This document shows, piece by piece, positions 10,105 to 19,314 of a stretch of 40,874 nucleotides of DNA (within the stretch, counting starts at the first letter, position 1; the number at the start of each line of letters is the position of its first letter). Location of the stretch: the NCBI GenBank assembly GCA_009841405.1, contig VXLV01000145.1:1-40874 (forward strand), given 5' to 3'. Under the pieces are notes generated by a model. It ran no database searches and was not told the origin of the DNA. It saw only the letters and a program-made list of their open reading frames with translations. The DNA comes from Chloroflexota bacterium. Lineage in GTDB: Bacteria > Chloroflexota > Anaerolineae > Aggregatilineales > Phototrophicaceae. A program made the position numbers and the translations under genes.

Positions 10105-11982
10105 ATGGGCAAGGCATACGGTACATGGGACAGCGCGATTGATGGCGCGGCGATCGCCAGCGGCGTCGGGCTGCGCGATGTGCAGTGGAATGACAGCGAC
10201 GACACGGTCGTATGGCATGAGAGCCGCGGCAAGCTGGGTGTCTTGGCAGCGCAGACCGGCCTGGACGCGCCGCGCGATTTGACTGATCGGCGCATCAATG
10301 TGGCCGGGCGGGTGGGTTACGGCGGCGGCGCATTCACCGTCCGCGGCGGCAAGGTTGTCTTCGCGGCTGAGGGCAGGCTCTACAGCCAGTCGCTGGCCGG
10401 TGGCGCGGCGCGGGCGATCACGCCCAAATTCGGCAGTTACGCCTCGCCGGCAATCTCGGCCGACGGCCGCTGGGTGGCCTGCGTCCATAGCTATGAAGGG
10501 GTCGATGGCATCGTGCTTGTGGATGCCGACGGCGAAGTCTTCCCGCGCAAACTGGCTTACGGCACGGACTTCGTCATGCAGCCCGCCTGGCATCCATCCG
10601 GCGAGCATTTGGCTTTTGTCGCCTGGAATCACCCGCAGATGCCCTGGAACGGCAGCGAATTGCGGATCGTCTCGCTGGCCGCCGATGGGGCGGGCCTGCC
10701 GTTCGCGAACGATATTCTGACCTTGGCCGGCGACAGCGAGACCGCTGTTTTCCAGCCCGAATTCTCCCCGGACGGGCGCTACCTGGCTTACGTCAGCGAC
10801 GTCAGCGGCTGGAGCCAGCTGTACGTCTACGACTTTGATTCGCGCGAGCAGCGTCAACTGACGACGACTGCGGCCGAGCACGGCGCGCCCGCTTGGGCGC
10901 AAGGCTTGCGTACTTTTGGCTGGAGCGCCGACGGCAGGTCGCTAATCTGCATTGAGAATAGCGGCGGCTTCTCTTCGCTGAAACGAATTGATGTCGGTAG
11001 CGGGGACTGCGCTGATGTCGCGGGCTGGGACGAGTACACCGACCTGGAGCAAACGGCCGTCTCGTCGAGGTCCGGGGCGGTGGCCGCGATCGCTTCGTCC
11101 TCGCTGGTTCCGCCGCGAATCGTCACGGTAGATATGCAGGGGCGAGCGCGGGTACGTCGGCGGCGGGGCGCCGAAATCGTGCTGGCCGATGCGCAATCTG
11201 CAGCCCAGGCGATAAGCTGGACCTGCGAAGACGGCGGCGAGGCGCACGGCTTGTATTATCCGCCGGTGCTGCAAGACGATATGCCGGCCGGGCTGCCGCC
11301 GCTGATCGTCAATGTGCATGGCGGCCCGACATCGCAGCGGCGCGCCGGTTACGCCAGCGAAGTCCAATTCTTCACCACGCGCGGATACGCCCTGCTGCAA
11401 GTCAACCACCGCGGCAGCACCGGCTACGGCAAAGCCTATATGGATATGCATCGCGGCAACTGGGGCATATACGATGTCACGGATTCAATCGACGGCGTGA
11501 TACACCTGGCCGAGGCTGGGCTGGTCGACCGCGAGAAAGCGGTAATCATGGGCGGCAGCGCCGGCGGCTTCACCGTGCTGCAATCGCTGGTGGAGCGGCC
11601 CGGTTTCTACCGCGCCGGGATTTGCTCCTACGGGGTATCGAACCAGTTCGGTCTGCTGATGGACACGCACAAGTTTGAAGAACGTTATACGTACTGGCTG
11701 CTGGGCGAATTGCCGGAGGCGGCTGATGTGTATCGCGCGCGTTCGCCGATATTCCACGCCGACAAAATCGTCGATCCAATAATCGTCTTTCAGGGCACGG
11801 ACGATGTCGTCGTGCCGCAAGACCAATCGGATACCATCGTGGCGTCGTTGAAGCGCCGCGGCGTCCCGCATGAATACCATCTGTTTGAAGGCGAGGGGCA
11901 CGGCTGGCGGATGCCAGAGACAATCGAAACTTATTACGACAAGATCGAACGCTTTTTGCTGCAACATGTGATCTATGCGTGA
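10105..11982 (+). CDS. S9-family serine peptidase (prolyl oligopeptidase / acylaminoacyl-peptidase type)
   Basis: 625 aa, no signal peptide, probably cytoplasmic. The N-terminal half is a beta-propeller with TolB-like blades (for example FQPEFSPDGRYLAYVSD). The C-terminal alpha/beta-hydrolase domain has HGGPTSQ (oxyanion region), nucleophile Ser485 in GGSAGGF, acid Asp566 in QGTDDVV, and His599 in GEGHGWR. Such enzymes cleave short peptides, often releasing N-terminal dipeptides or acylated residues. The ATG at 10105 gives the usual family length. The neighbours are unrelated, so it is probably a single-gene unit with its own promoter. Confidence 0.92.
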   Translation: MGKAYGTWDSAIDGAAIASGVGLRDVQWNDSDDTVVWHESRGKLGVLAAQTGLDAPRDLTDRRINVAGRVGYGGGAFTVRGGKVVFAAEGRLYSQSLAGGAARAITPKFGSYASPAISADGRWVACVHSYEGVDGIVLVDADGEVFPRKLAYGTDFVMQPAWHPSGEHLAFVAWNHPQMPWNGSELRIVSLAADGAGLPFANDILTLAGDSETAVFQPEFSPDGRYLAYVSDVSGWSQLYVYDFDSREQRQLTTTAAEHGAPAWAQGLRTFGWSADGRSLICIENSGGFSSLKRIDVGSGDCADVAGWDEYTDLEQTAVSSRSGAVAAIASSSLVPPRIVTVDMQGRARVRRRRGAEIVLADAQSAAQAISWTCEDGGEAHGLYYPPVLQDDMPAGLPPLIVNVHGGPTSQRRAGYASEVQFFTTRGYALLQVNHRGSTGYGKAYMDMHRGNWGIYDVTDSIDGVIHLAEAGLVDREKAVIMGGSAGGFTVLQSLVERPGFYRAGICSYGVSNQFGLLMDTHKFEERYTYWLLGELPEAADVYRARSPIFHADKIVDPIIVFQGTDDVVVPQDQSDTIVASLKRRGVPHEYHLFEGEGHGWRMPETIETYYDKIERFLLQHVIYA

Positions 11983-12074
11983 ACTCTCCCAGCGGGTGCA
12001 TAAAACTGCGATTTCAACCCGGCGCCCTCTGGCAGGCGCGGTCGCCCCAATTATGTTAGCGAGGGATCAGGTCG

Positions 12075-13058
12075 ATGATTGACCAGGTCGCGCTCTTGGT
12101 CGCCGGGTTGGTTGCGCTGTTTTTCGGCGGCAATTGGCTGGTGCGGGGCGCGTCCAACCTGGCGCTGTCCTTTGGCGTCTCCGTGCTCATAATCGGCTTG
12201 ACAATTGTCGCTATCGGCACGTCTATGCCGGAATTGCTGGTGAGCGTGCAGGCAGCGCTGGCGGGCAAGAGCGACTTGGCGGTGGGCAATGTCATCGGCT
12301 CCAACATCGCCAACATCGGCTTGATCCTGGGCGCCACCGGTTTGATTGCGCCGCTTAGCGTGAAAGCGGGCCTGCTTCGGCGCGAAGTTCCGATCATGAT
12401 ATTGGCCTCGCTGCTGGCATTTGGCTTGACCTTTGACGGCAGCATCAGCCGGCTGGAAGGCGCGATTCTGCTGCTGGCGTTCGTCGCCTTTAACCTGCTC
12501 TTCTATCGTTTGGCGCGGCGCGAGTCCGAGGCGCGCGAGAACCTGCAGGCCGACCTGGAGGAAAGCCCCGACGGCGGGCTCAGCCGCTGGCGCGAGTTTA
12601 TGTTCTTGTTCGCGGGCGTGGCGGCCCTGGTTCTGGGTTCGCGGATGATGGTCGAGGGGGCGGTCAATCTGGCGCGCCTGTTCGGCATCAGCGAGTTGGT
12701 GATTGCCATTACGCTGGTGGCCTTTGGCACTTCGCTGCCGGAGCTGGCGGCTTCGTTGTCGGCGGCTTATCACCGCGAAACGGATTTGGCGATCGGCAAC
12801 GTCGTCGGCTCAAATATCGCCAACCTGCTTCTCATTCTGGGCGTGACTGCCTTTGTGCAGCCCATAAGCGTGGACCGGGGCGATGCCCAGTTCGAGTTCA
12901 TTATTATGATCGCTTTCGCCCTGCTGCTGATTCCCTTCACGCGGCATCAGCGGCTGGGACGGCGGGGGGCGGCGCTGTTGCTGGGCGCGTACGTCGCCTT
13001 TGTGATTTACAGCCTCGCCGCCGGCAGCGAGATACCGATGGCTGATTTTCTGTGGTAA
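12075..13058 (+). CDS. calcium/sodium antiporter, CaCA family (YrbG-like)
   Basis: 327 aa integral membrane protein with about ten helices in two inverted halves. Both alpha-repeats are clear: GTSMPELLVS with GNVIGSNIANIGLILG in the first half, and GTSLPELAAS with GNVVGSNIANLLLILG in the second. These contain the acidic and amide residues that bind the cation. A charged cytoplasmic loop (RRESEARENLQADLEESPDG) separates the halves. Expected role is Na+(or H+)/Ca2+ exchange. The ATG at 12075 has GAGGGA eight bases upstream. Confidence 0.94.
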   Translation: MIDQVALLVAGLVALFFGGNWLVRGASNLALSFGVSVLIIGLTIVAIGTSMPELLVSVQAALAGKSDLAVGNVIGSNIANIGLILGATGLIAPLSVKAGLLRREVPIMILASLLAFGLTFDGSISRLEGAILLLAFVAFNLLFYRLARRESEARENLQADLEESPDGGLSRWREFMFLFAGVAALVLGSRMMVEGAVNLARLFGISELVIAITLVAFGTSLPELAASLSAAYHRETDLAIGNVVGSNIANLLLILGVTAFVQPISVDRGDAQFEFIIMIAFALLLIPFTRHQRLGRRGAALLLGAYVAFVIYSLAAGSEIPMADFLW

Positions 13059-13142
13059 AGCCGAGGGCGACTTTGACGCGAGGCATTTCACCGTGGAGAG
13101 CGGCGGTCAACGACAGGATTCCCGCGAGCGGAGCGCGCAGAC

Positions 13143-14201
13143 GTGACGACATTACCACCAGTTGAGCGATTCACCAGCAGCAGCGGCGTAGATATTTATC
13201 GTTTGCCGCTGCTTCTGTTCCCGCCGGATTTCACCGGCCACGCTTTCGTCCTGGACGGCGCCGGCCCCTTGACGCTGGTAGATTCCGGCTCGGGCATCGG
13301 GCGCAGCAACGACGACTTGCTGGCCGGCTTCCGGCAGATCGGCAAGCGCTATGGCAAGACCATTGCTCTGGGCGACATCGAGCGCGTCATCATCACGCAC
13401 GGGCATATAGACCACTTCGGCGGCCTGGCATTTGTTATGGAACAGACGGAGGCGGCCGTCGGCATCCACGAGCTCGACTTGCGCGTGCTGAGCAATTACG
13501 AAGAGCGCGTCATCGTGGCGACCAAGGCGCTGGGCATCTACTTCGACCGCGCCGGCATCGCGCCGTCGCAGCGGGAAGCGTTGTTTTCCATGTACGGTTT
13601 CGCCAAGAAACATGTCGCGTCCATCGCCGTCGATTTCAGCATCGAAGACGAACAGGTCATCGACGGCATGGAATTCATACACACGCCGGGCCATTGCCCG
13701 GGGCAGGTGTGCATCCGCCTGGGCAATGTCTTGCTGAGCGCCGATCATGTGCTGTCGCGCACGACGCCGCACCAATCGCCCGAGAGCATCACGCATTATA
13801 TGGGCCTGGATCACTACGCCGATTCGCTGCGCAAGCTGCTGAAGGTCGAGGGCATTGAGCTGGCGCTGGGCAGCCACGAAGACGCGATTCATGACCTATA
13901 CGGGCGCATCAACGCGATTCGCGCCAGCCACAACCGCAAGCTGGATCGCATCCGCAAGATCATGCGCGATCACGGCGCGCCGATGACCATCGCCGAGATT
14001 TCGGGGGCGATGTATCCAGATGTTGAAGGTTATCATGTGTTGCTGGCACTGGAAGAAGCGGGCGCGCATATCGAATACCTGTATCAGCACGGGCATCTGT
14101 CCATCGCCAACTTGAGGGAGTTTGAAGCGCAGCCGAATCCGGCGATTCTGTATGAATTGCATGAGGGACCGCCGGGCAGTTTGACCGGCGGCAGGGCTTG
14201 A
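13143..14201 (+). CDS. metallo-beta-lactamase-fold hydrolase with C-terminal winged-helix-like domain
   Basis: 352 aa, cytoplasmic. The zinc ligands are all present: THGHIDH, TPGHCPGQ, SADHVLS and GSHED, the order of glyoxalase II/LACTB2-like enzymes. Residues from about 265 (NRKLDRIRKIMRDHGAPMTIAEISGAMYP) to the end resemble the winged-helix tail seen in that group. The substrate is unknown; thioesters, lactones or nucleic acids are all handled by relatives. The start is GTG at 13143 with GGAG nine bases upstream. It follows the antiporter gene after 84 bases. Confidence 0.88.
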   Translation: MTTLPPVERFTSSSGVDIYRLPLLLFPPDFTGHAFVLDGAGPLTLVDSGSGIGRSNDDLLAGFRQIGKRYGKTIALGDIERVIITHGHIDHFGGLAFVMEQTEAAVGIHELDLRVLSNYEERVIVATKALGIYFDRAGIAPSQREALFSMYGFAKKHVASIAVDFSIEDEQVIDGMEFIHTPGHCPGQVCIRLGNVLLSADHVLSRTTPHQSPESITHYMGLDHYADSLRKLLKVEGIELALGSHEDAIHDLYGRINAIRASHNRKLDRIRKIMRDHGAPMTIAEISGAMYPDVEGYHVLLALEEAGAHIEYLYQHGHLSIANLREFEAQPNPAILYELHEGPPGSLTGGRA

Positions 14202-14210
14202 TTGTACACT
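14181..14210 (+). promoter_or_regulatory. candidate promoter of the RDD gene
   Basis: TTGACC (14181-14186), an 18-base spacer and TACACT (14205-14210). The -35 lies inside the last codons of the hydrolase gene. Confidence 0.4.
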
Positions 14211-14263
14211 TGTGAGGTAACTGTGGCCGGGCGCAGCGCGCGCCAAAAGCCGGGAGCGAAGGC

Positions 14264-14734
14264 ATGATGGACGAGAAAATCAAGAACGAGAGCGGGTTGC
14301 CCCGCGAAACTCATGAGTTGGCCGGTCTCACGTCCCGGTTGTTGGCCTACGTTATTGACATGTTTATGGTGGTTGTGCTGGTGCTGCTGGTATTCTTTGT
14401 GCTGGCGCTTGTCGGCGGCGACGATTCGGCGTCGATCAGCCAGGCTATCGCGTTGGCGGTTTCTATTGGCTACCATTGGTACTTCTGGACACGCCGCGAC
14501 GGGCAGACGCCGGGCAAGTTCGCCCTGCGCATTCGCGTTGTCAAAGCCGACGGCACGCCCCTTGGCGATACGGACGCGGTGATTCGCGCCATCGGCTACA
14601 ACGTCAGTTCCTTTGTCTTCGGGTTGGGCTACATCTGGGCTATCTTCGACAAGAACAACCAGACTTGGCACGACAAACTGGCGCGGACTTATGTCGTTCG
14701 CAAAGACAATCAGCGGCAGACGGTTGATGTTTAG
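14264..14734 (+). CDS. RDD-family membrane protein
   Basis: 156 aa. The signature of the family is visible: RLLAYVIDMFMV (the R and D of RDD), a second helix at about residues 60-75, DGQTPGKFALRIRVV, and the C-terminal WHDKLARTYVV. It is an inner-membrane protein of unsettled function; some relatives are transporters or stress-related. Two ATG codons are adjacent (14264, 14267), with GGGAGCGAAGG just upstream, and the first is used here. The next gene (TPR) starts 69 bases after its stop and may be co-transcribed. Confidence 0.88.
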   Translation: MMDEKIKNESGLPRETHELAGLTSRLLAYVIDMFMVVVLVLLVFFVLALVGGDDSASISQAIALAVSIGYHWYFWTRRDGQTPGKFALRIRVVKADGTPLGDTDAVIRAIGYNVSSFVFGLGYIWAIFDKNNQTWHDKLARTYVVRKDNQRQTVDV

Positions 14735-14803
14735 CGCGGCCGCCGGCAGTCGCCGGGCATCGGCCTAACTCGGCGCGACGTGGTAGCGGGCGGTACTCAC
14801 AGC

Positions 14804-15319
14804 ATGGCGAGCCTGGCGCAGCGTTTGGGTTTTTCACGCTACGACGCCGACCAACGTTATCGGGCTGGGCTGGCTGCCTTTGCCGCGCGCGACCGGCGGA
14901 GCGCAATCGCGGAGTTGCTAGCCGCCATTGAGCTGCTGCCCACCCACGCCGAGTATCACGCCGCGCTGGGCTTGCTGCTGCTGGAAGACAAGCGGAAGGC
15001 GGACGCGGACGCTGCCTTTAAAGAGGCGCTGCGCCTGAATCCCTACGAGATGCTGGCGAATTATGGCCAAGGCATGATCGCGTACCGCGCCAAAGACTGG
15101 GCGGCGGCGGAGACGTGCTTTTTCCAGGCGCTGGCCGCGCAGCCCGAGCGCGCGGAAGCGCAGTATTATATGGCGATGATCAAGCATCGGCTGGGACAAA
15201 ACGCCGCGGCGCTGGATTGGATGCGCGCGGCGGCCGCTGGTTTCGCAGCGATGCACGACAAACGCGAAAAGCACTGCCGGGCCTGGATGCGCGAATTTGA
15301 GACGCTGCGTATGCCGTAG
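14804..15319 (+). CDS. tetratricopeptide-repeat protein
   Basis: 171 aa. Three or so TPR units are evident (RYRAGLAAFAARDRRSAIAELLAAIELLP, then AEYHAALGLLLLEDKRKADADAAFKEALRLNP, then ANYGQGMIAYRAKDWAAAETCFFQALAAQP) with a helical tail. It is soluble and probably a protein-protein adaptor; no partner can be named. An in-frame GTG lies at 14780, but the ATG at 14804 is closer to the first repeat and is preferred, without a strong ribosome-binding site in either case. Confidence 0.75.
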   Translation: MASLAQRLGFSRYDADQRYRAGLAAFAARDRRSAIAELLAAIELLPTHAEYHAALGLLLLEDKRKADADAAFKEALRLNPYEMLANYGQGMIAYRAKDWAAAETCFFQALAAQPERAEAQYYMAMIKHRLGQNAAALDWMRAAAAGFAAMHDKREKHCRAWMREFETLRMP

Positions 15320-15359
15320 CGGCGCGCCAGCAGAACCGGACGCCAGCGACGCCAAGCAC

Positions 15360-17042
15360 ATGGTCAACAGCGATCGGAAAATCAGAAACCCAAGCGCCTG
15401 GGCCGGCTTCTGGCAAGCGGCGCTGCTCTTCGCATCACTGGCAGTCGCGATTGCGCTGCTGGCCGGCGGGGAATCCCCGTCCGAGTCTTTGCGGATCGCG
15501 CAAGGCGGCTTGCAGCCCTACTGGTGGAACGACCGCGTCTTTTACGAGGTTTTCATCCGCAGCTTCCAGGACAGCGACGGCGATGGCATCGGCGATATCC
15601 AGGGCTTGATTGACCGGCTGGATTACCTCAACGATGGCGACCCGGATACCGATAACGATCTGGGCGTCAGCGGCATTTGGCTGATGCCGCCGGCGCAAGC
15701 CCATTCCTACCACGGCTATGACGTCACCGACTATTACGCGGTGGAGCCGGATTATGGCGGTCTTGCCGATATGCGCCGCCTGGTGGCCGAGGCGCATCGG
15801 CGCGGGATCGCGGTGATCGTGGACATGGTGCTGAATCACAGTTCGAGCCGCCATCCCTGGTTTCTATCGTCGCGCCTGGGCGAAGGGCCCTATGCCGACT
15901 GGTACATCTGGCGGGATGAGAACCCGGGCTATCGCGGCCCCTGGGGCGCGCCCGCCTGGCATCGCGCCGGCGACCGCTACTACTACGGCGTCTTTTGGGA
16001 TGGCATGCCCGACTTGAACTACGAGAATCCAGCGGTCACGCGGGAGATGTACGACATCGCGAACTTCTGGCTGGACGAGATTGGCGTGGACGGCTTCCGC
16101 CTTGACGCCATCAAGCACATCATTGAAGCGGGCGAACGCCAGGAGAATACGCCGGAAAGCCGCGCCTGGCTCAGCGCTTACGAAGCGCATCTCGAGCTGG
16201 TCAAGCCAAACAGCTTCACAGTCGGCGAGATATTCAGCGGGCCCTCGTTCATCGTCGCCCGCTTTGTCGAGGAGCGAGCCATTGACATCGGCTTCGATTT
16301 CAAGCTGGCGGACGAGATGATCTCGGCCGCGCAGCGCGGTTCAAATCGCGACATCGCGCGCGCGCATCGCACTGCCCTGCGCGATTATCCGGCGCAGCAA
16401 TTCGCGACCTTTCTCACCAATCACGATCAAGACCGGCTGGCCAACCGGCTGCGATTCGATGTCGGCGCGAACAAAGCGGCGGCGTCGTTGCTGCTGACGG
16501 GACCGGGCGTGCCCTTTCTGTATTACGGCGAAGAAATCGGCATGGCCGGCAGCAAGCCCGATGAGCGCCTGCGCACGCCGATGCACTGGGACGATTCGCG
16601 CCTGGCTGGTTTCACTGGCGCTGACCGGGCCTGGCAGCCGCTGCAGGACGCGGGCAATATCGCCGCAGCCAATGTCGCTGCGCAAACCGGCGACGGCGAT
16701 TCGCTTCTCAGCCACTATCGCCGCTTGATTCACTTGCGCAATGAGAACGCCGCCTTGCGCCGCGGCGCGTTTACAGCGGTAGACAGCTCCGAGCGCGGCA
16801 TCTATGCCTTCTTGCGCCACGACGCCGCGCAAATTCTGCTCGTGATCATAAACCTGTCTGACGAGCAGATCGCCGGCTTCACGCTTTCGCTGGACGCTAG
16901 CGAGTTGGACCTGGCAGCGCCGACCTTGGTGTACGGCGTGGGCGCTTTGGCTGCGCCGCGCCTGAATGACGCCGGCGGCTTCGCGGATTACGCGCCGGTC
17001 CCGGTCCTTGCGGCGCGCGGCATGCTGATGATTCAGTTCTGA
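15360..17042 (+). CDS. membrane-anchored or secreted GH13 alpha-glucosidase/amylase
   Basis: 560 aa. A hydrophobic segment at residues 17-36 (AGFWQAALLFASLAVAIALLA) is a signal peptide or anchor, so the enzyme acts outside the membrane. The catalytic domain starts at WWNDRVFYEVFIRSF. It carries region I VDMVLNHSS, region II GFRLDAIKH (nucleophile Asp249), region III FTVGEIF (Glu290) and region IV FLTNHDQDR (Asp356). The sequence DSDGDGIGDIQGLIDRLDYL is a Ca-binding-type loop of oligo-1,6-glucosidase, neopullulanase and trehalose-synthase relatives. A beta-sandwich C-terminal domain completes it. The ATG at 15360 is chosen over a TTG at 15297 that overlaps the TPR gene. Confidence 0.9.
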   Translation: MVNSDRKIRNPSAWAGFWQAALLFASLAVAIALLAGGESPSESLRIAQGGLQPYWWNDRVFYEVFIRSFQDSDGDGIGDIQGLIDRLDYLNDGDPDTDNDLGVSGIWLMPPAQAHSYHGYDVTDYYAVEPDYGGLADMRRLVAEAHRRGIAVIVDMVLNHSSSRHPWFLSSRLGEGPYADWYIWRDENPGYRGPWGAPAWHRAGDRYYYGVFWDGMPDLNYENPAVTREMYDIANFWLDEIGVDGFRLDAIKHIIEAGERQENTPESRAWLSAYEAHLELVKPNSFTVGEIFSGPSFIVARFVEERAIDIGFDFKLADEMISAAQRGSNRDIARAHRTALRDYPAQQFATFLTNHDQDRLANRLRFDVGANKAAASLLLTGPGVPFLYYGEEIGMAGSKPDERLRTPMHWDDSRLAGFTGADRAWQPLQDAGNIAAANVAAQTGDGDSLLSHYRRLIHLRNENAALRRGAFTAVDSSERGIYAFLRHDAAQILLVIINLSDEQIAGFTLSLDASELDLAAPTLVYGVGALAAPRLNDAGGFADYAPVPVLAARGMLMIQF

Positions 17043-17080
17043 CTGCCGCCTAATGCTTGGGCGCCGCGCCGTGCGGGCAA

Positions 17081-17109
17081 TTGCGTCAAGGCGGCAAGGC
17101 CACTACAAT
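17081..17109 (+). promoter_or_regulatory. candidate promoter of the EamA gene
   Basis: TTGCGT (17081-17086), a 17-base spacer and TACAAT (17104-17109), 39 bases before the likely start codon. Confidence 0.5.
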
Positions 17110-17147
17110 CTCGGCAACGCGCCACGAGTGCATAAGCGCAGGCGATC

Positions 17148-18050
17148 TTGGACAACGTAATCGGCGAGATTCTGGCGCTGGGCGCCGCAATGAGTTTTGG
17201 CGTCGCGTCGGCATCCTATACTTTGGCCGGGCGCAAGTTCGGCGCGAGCTTTTCCATGGCGCTTAGTCTGCTCATTTCACTGGCCGTCTACGCGCCGATC
17301 CACCAACTGCTGCATGGCGAACCGGTTCCGCTCACTGCCGAGGCGAATCGCTGGTGGATTTTGGGCTTGTCGAGCCTGGCGGGCTTCGTCATCTCGGCGC
17401 TCTTTCTCTTGCGCGCCTTCCAGTCAATCGGGCCGCGGCTGACCATGTTGATCGGCTCGACATCGCCGATATTCGCCGCGTTGATGGCCCGGGTTTTTCT
17501 GGGGCAGCAGTTGCCCGCATTTGCCGTCCTTGGCATCGCCCTGGTCGTTGGCGGCGTCGTCTGGGTGGTATCGGAGCGGGGCGCCCAGCCCTTTGAGCAG
17601 GGCGACTCCAATTACATCAAGGGGCTGTCGATGGCGGTGGCTTCCGCAGTCGGCCAAGGGGCGGCTTTCGTGCTGATGTCGGAGGGCGTGGCCGGTGGCT
17701 TTTCGGCCATGAGCGCGGGCCTGATTCGCACGATTGTCGCCATCGTATTGCTCTGGGCTTATATCGCGCTGCGCGGCAAGCTGCGACAGAACCTGCGGAT
17801 GATTTCGTCGTCGCCGCGCGCCTTGGCCTGGCTGGTACTGGCGTCGGTTTCGGGTCCGGTCGCCGGCACGACCCTGATTCTGATTTCGCTGCAATTTACC
17901 AGCGTCGGCGTCTCGTCGACCCTGACCAATACTACGCCCATATTCTTGATTCCCATTGCATATCTGGCCTTTGGCGAGCGCATCACGGCGCGCGCGGTCG
18001 CGGGCACCGTAATCGCGATTGCGGGCGTGGCGCTGCTGTTTGCGGCGTGA
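17148..18050 (+). CDS. EamA-family (DMT superfamily) transporter
   Basis: 300 aa with ten predicted membrane helices in two EamA halves. The first contains FLLRAFQSIGPRLTMLIGSTSPIFAALMARVFLG. The second contains SLQFTSVGVSSTLTNTTPIFLIPIAYLAFGERIT, the usual end-of-repeat motif. Relatives export or import amino acids, nucleosides or small metabolites; the cargo is not predictable. The start is a TTG at 17148, chosen because it immediately precedes the first helix and no ATG or GTG lies nearby. It is isolated from its neighbours by promoter-like sequences on both sides. Confidence 0.87.
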   Translation: MDNVIGEILALGAAMSFGVASASYTLAGRKFGASFSMALSLLISLAVYAPIHQLLHGEPVPLTAEANRWWILGLSSLAGFVISALFLLRAFQSIGPRLTMLIGSTSPIFAALMARVFLGQQLPAFAVLGIALVVGGVVWVVSERGAQPFEQGDSNYIKGLSMAVASAVGQGAAFVLMSEGVAGGFSAMSAGLIRTIVAIVLLWAYIALRGKLRQNLRMISSSPRALAWLVLASVSGPVAGTTLILISLQFTSVGVSSTLTNTTPIFLIPIAYLAFGERITARAVAGTVIAIAGVALLFAA

Positions 18051-18098
18051 CCGGGCGCGGCTGCCGCCGGCGAATTTTCCCTCATCGCTCAAAGGGGC

Positions 18099-18104
18099 TA
18101 TAAT
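18099..18104 (+). promoter_or_regulatory. consensus -10 hexamer for the GNAT gene
   Basis: A perfect TATAAT lies 38 bases before the ATG at 18143. The matching -35 is weak (TTTTCC, 18-base spacer). A start of transcription near 18111 would exclude the upstream ATG at 18107. Confidence 0.45.
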
Positions 18105-18142
18105 ATATGGCGCAAAGGGATAAGAGCATAAAGGTCTTGGCG

Positions 18143-18679
18143 ATGACCGAATACAATATCCGCCCCCTGGAACGCTCCGATAGAGAGTGGGTGGCGCATT
18201 TCCTCGATGAGCGCTGGGGCACAACCCAGATCGTTTCGCGCGGCAAGTCAGTGTATGGGCACTTGCTGCCCGGCTTCATGGCCGAGCGGCCGGCGAATGC
18301 GCCCGATGCCGACGAAGGCGAAGGCGAAGGCGATGAAGCGGCCTCCGCGGAGAATATCGGCTTGGTCACGGTGCATATCGGCGACAAGGAGTGCGAGATC
18401 ACCACGCTCAACAGCTTGACCGAATCCGAGGGCGTAGGCTCCGCGCTGGTGGAAGCGGTGGAGAATTGGGCGCGGGAAGCCGGCATCGAGCGCTTGTGGC
18501 TCGTCACGACCAACGACAATTTGGCGGCGCTGAAATTCTGGCAGCGGCGCGGATATGAACTGGTCATGGTGCATAGAAACGCGATCGCCGAGGCGCGCCG
18601 CATCAAGCCGCAGATTCCGATCACCGGATTGAATGGCATCACCATCCGCGACGAAATTGAGCTGGAGAAGAAAATCTAG
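18143..18679 (+). CDS. GNAT-family N-acetyltransferase
   Basis: 178 aa. The acetyl-CoA loop is slightly divergent (SEGVGSALVEAVENWAREAG, in place of RxxGxG/A). The fold is otherwise typical, with YNIRPLERSD at the N-terminus and LWLVTTNDNLAALKFWQRRGYE in the C-terminal half. Residues about 52-70 form an acidic low-complexity loop (DADEGEGEGDEAASAE). The substrate is unknown. The ATG at 18143 is used because AAGG lies eight bases before it and the -10 lies upstream; an in-frame ATG at 18107 would add 12 residues. Confidence 0.82.
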   Translation: MTEYNIRPLERSDREWVAHFLDERWGTTQIVSRGKSVYGHLLPGFMAERPANAPDADEGEGEGDEAASAENIGLVTVHIGDKECEITTLNSLTESEGVGSALVEAVENWAREAGIERLWLVTTNDNLAALKFWQRRGYELVMVHRNAIAEARRIKPQIPITGLNGITIRDEIELEKKI

Positions 18680-18708
18680 CTACCGCCGCTCCAGGGACGG
18701 CGCAAGTT

Positions 18709-19224
18709 TCAGTTGTCCCCGCTTGCGTCCGCGTCAGCAGTTTGCGACCGCCTTTCGCGATAATCGCGCCAGAGACTCTCGGCAATGACCAGCAGGACGC
18801 CGAATACGATGGCGTGGTCGGCCAGGTTGGATACGTTGGAAATCAAGTTGGGAATCTGATAGTGGATGAAGTCGATGACGTGGCCGTGCTGCAGCCGGTC
18901 GAGCACATTGCCGGCGGCCCCGCCGATGACCAGGCCAATCGCTATCGGCGCCAGGCGTCCGTCCGCCGGCGCCTCGCGGAAATACCAGAGCAAGCCGGCA
19001 ATGATCAGCAGCGCAATCACCAGGAAGACATCGCCGGCCATCGGGAGAATGCCGAAGGCCGCGCCCGTGTTGCTGCTGCGCGTGAGCTGAAAGAATGGCG
19101 CCAACGCCGGCAGCGGCTGGGCGCTCTCATAAACGCCCAGATTGGCGAGTATCCACTGTTTGCTGGCTTGGTCGGCCAGCGCGGTCACGGACATTGAGCC
19201 GCCCAATATGAGCCACTTGCGCAT
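18709..19224 (-). CDS. lspA: lipoprotein signal peptidase (signal peptidase II)
   Basis: 171 aa inner-membrane aspartyl protease that removes signal peptides from diacylglyceryl-modified prolipoproteins. Four helices are visible. The conserved motifs are DQASKQWI, NTGAAFGIL, GNVLDRLQHGHVIDFI with catalytic Asp118, and NVSNLADHAIV with Asp136. The start is ATG at 19224 with GGAG six bases upstream. A substrate with a clear lipobox is encoded at 39961-40770. It is flanked by plus-strand genes and probably monocistronic. Confidence 0.96.
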   Translation of the reverse strand: MRKWLILGGSMSVTALADQASKQWILANLGVYESAQPLPALAPFFQLTRSSNTGAAFGILPMAGDVFLVIALLIIAGLLWYFREAPADGRLAPIAIGLVIGGAAGNVLDRLQHGHVIDFIHYQIPNLISNVSNLADHAIVFGVLLVIAESLWRDYRERRSQTADADASGDN

Positions 19225-19259
19225 GCGTCGCTCCGTGCAGAGCTGTCGGGACTCGGCTC

Positions 19260-19265
19260 ATTGTA
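19260..19265 (-). promoter_or_regulatory. possible -10 hexamer for lspA
   Basis: TACAAT on the minus strand, 36 bases before the lspA start. No good -35 was found. Confidence 0.3.
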
Positions 19266-19314
19266 GCAGAAAGTCTTGGCGAGTCCGCCCATCGCGAGTC
19301 GTCTCGCGCGCCTG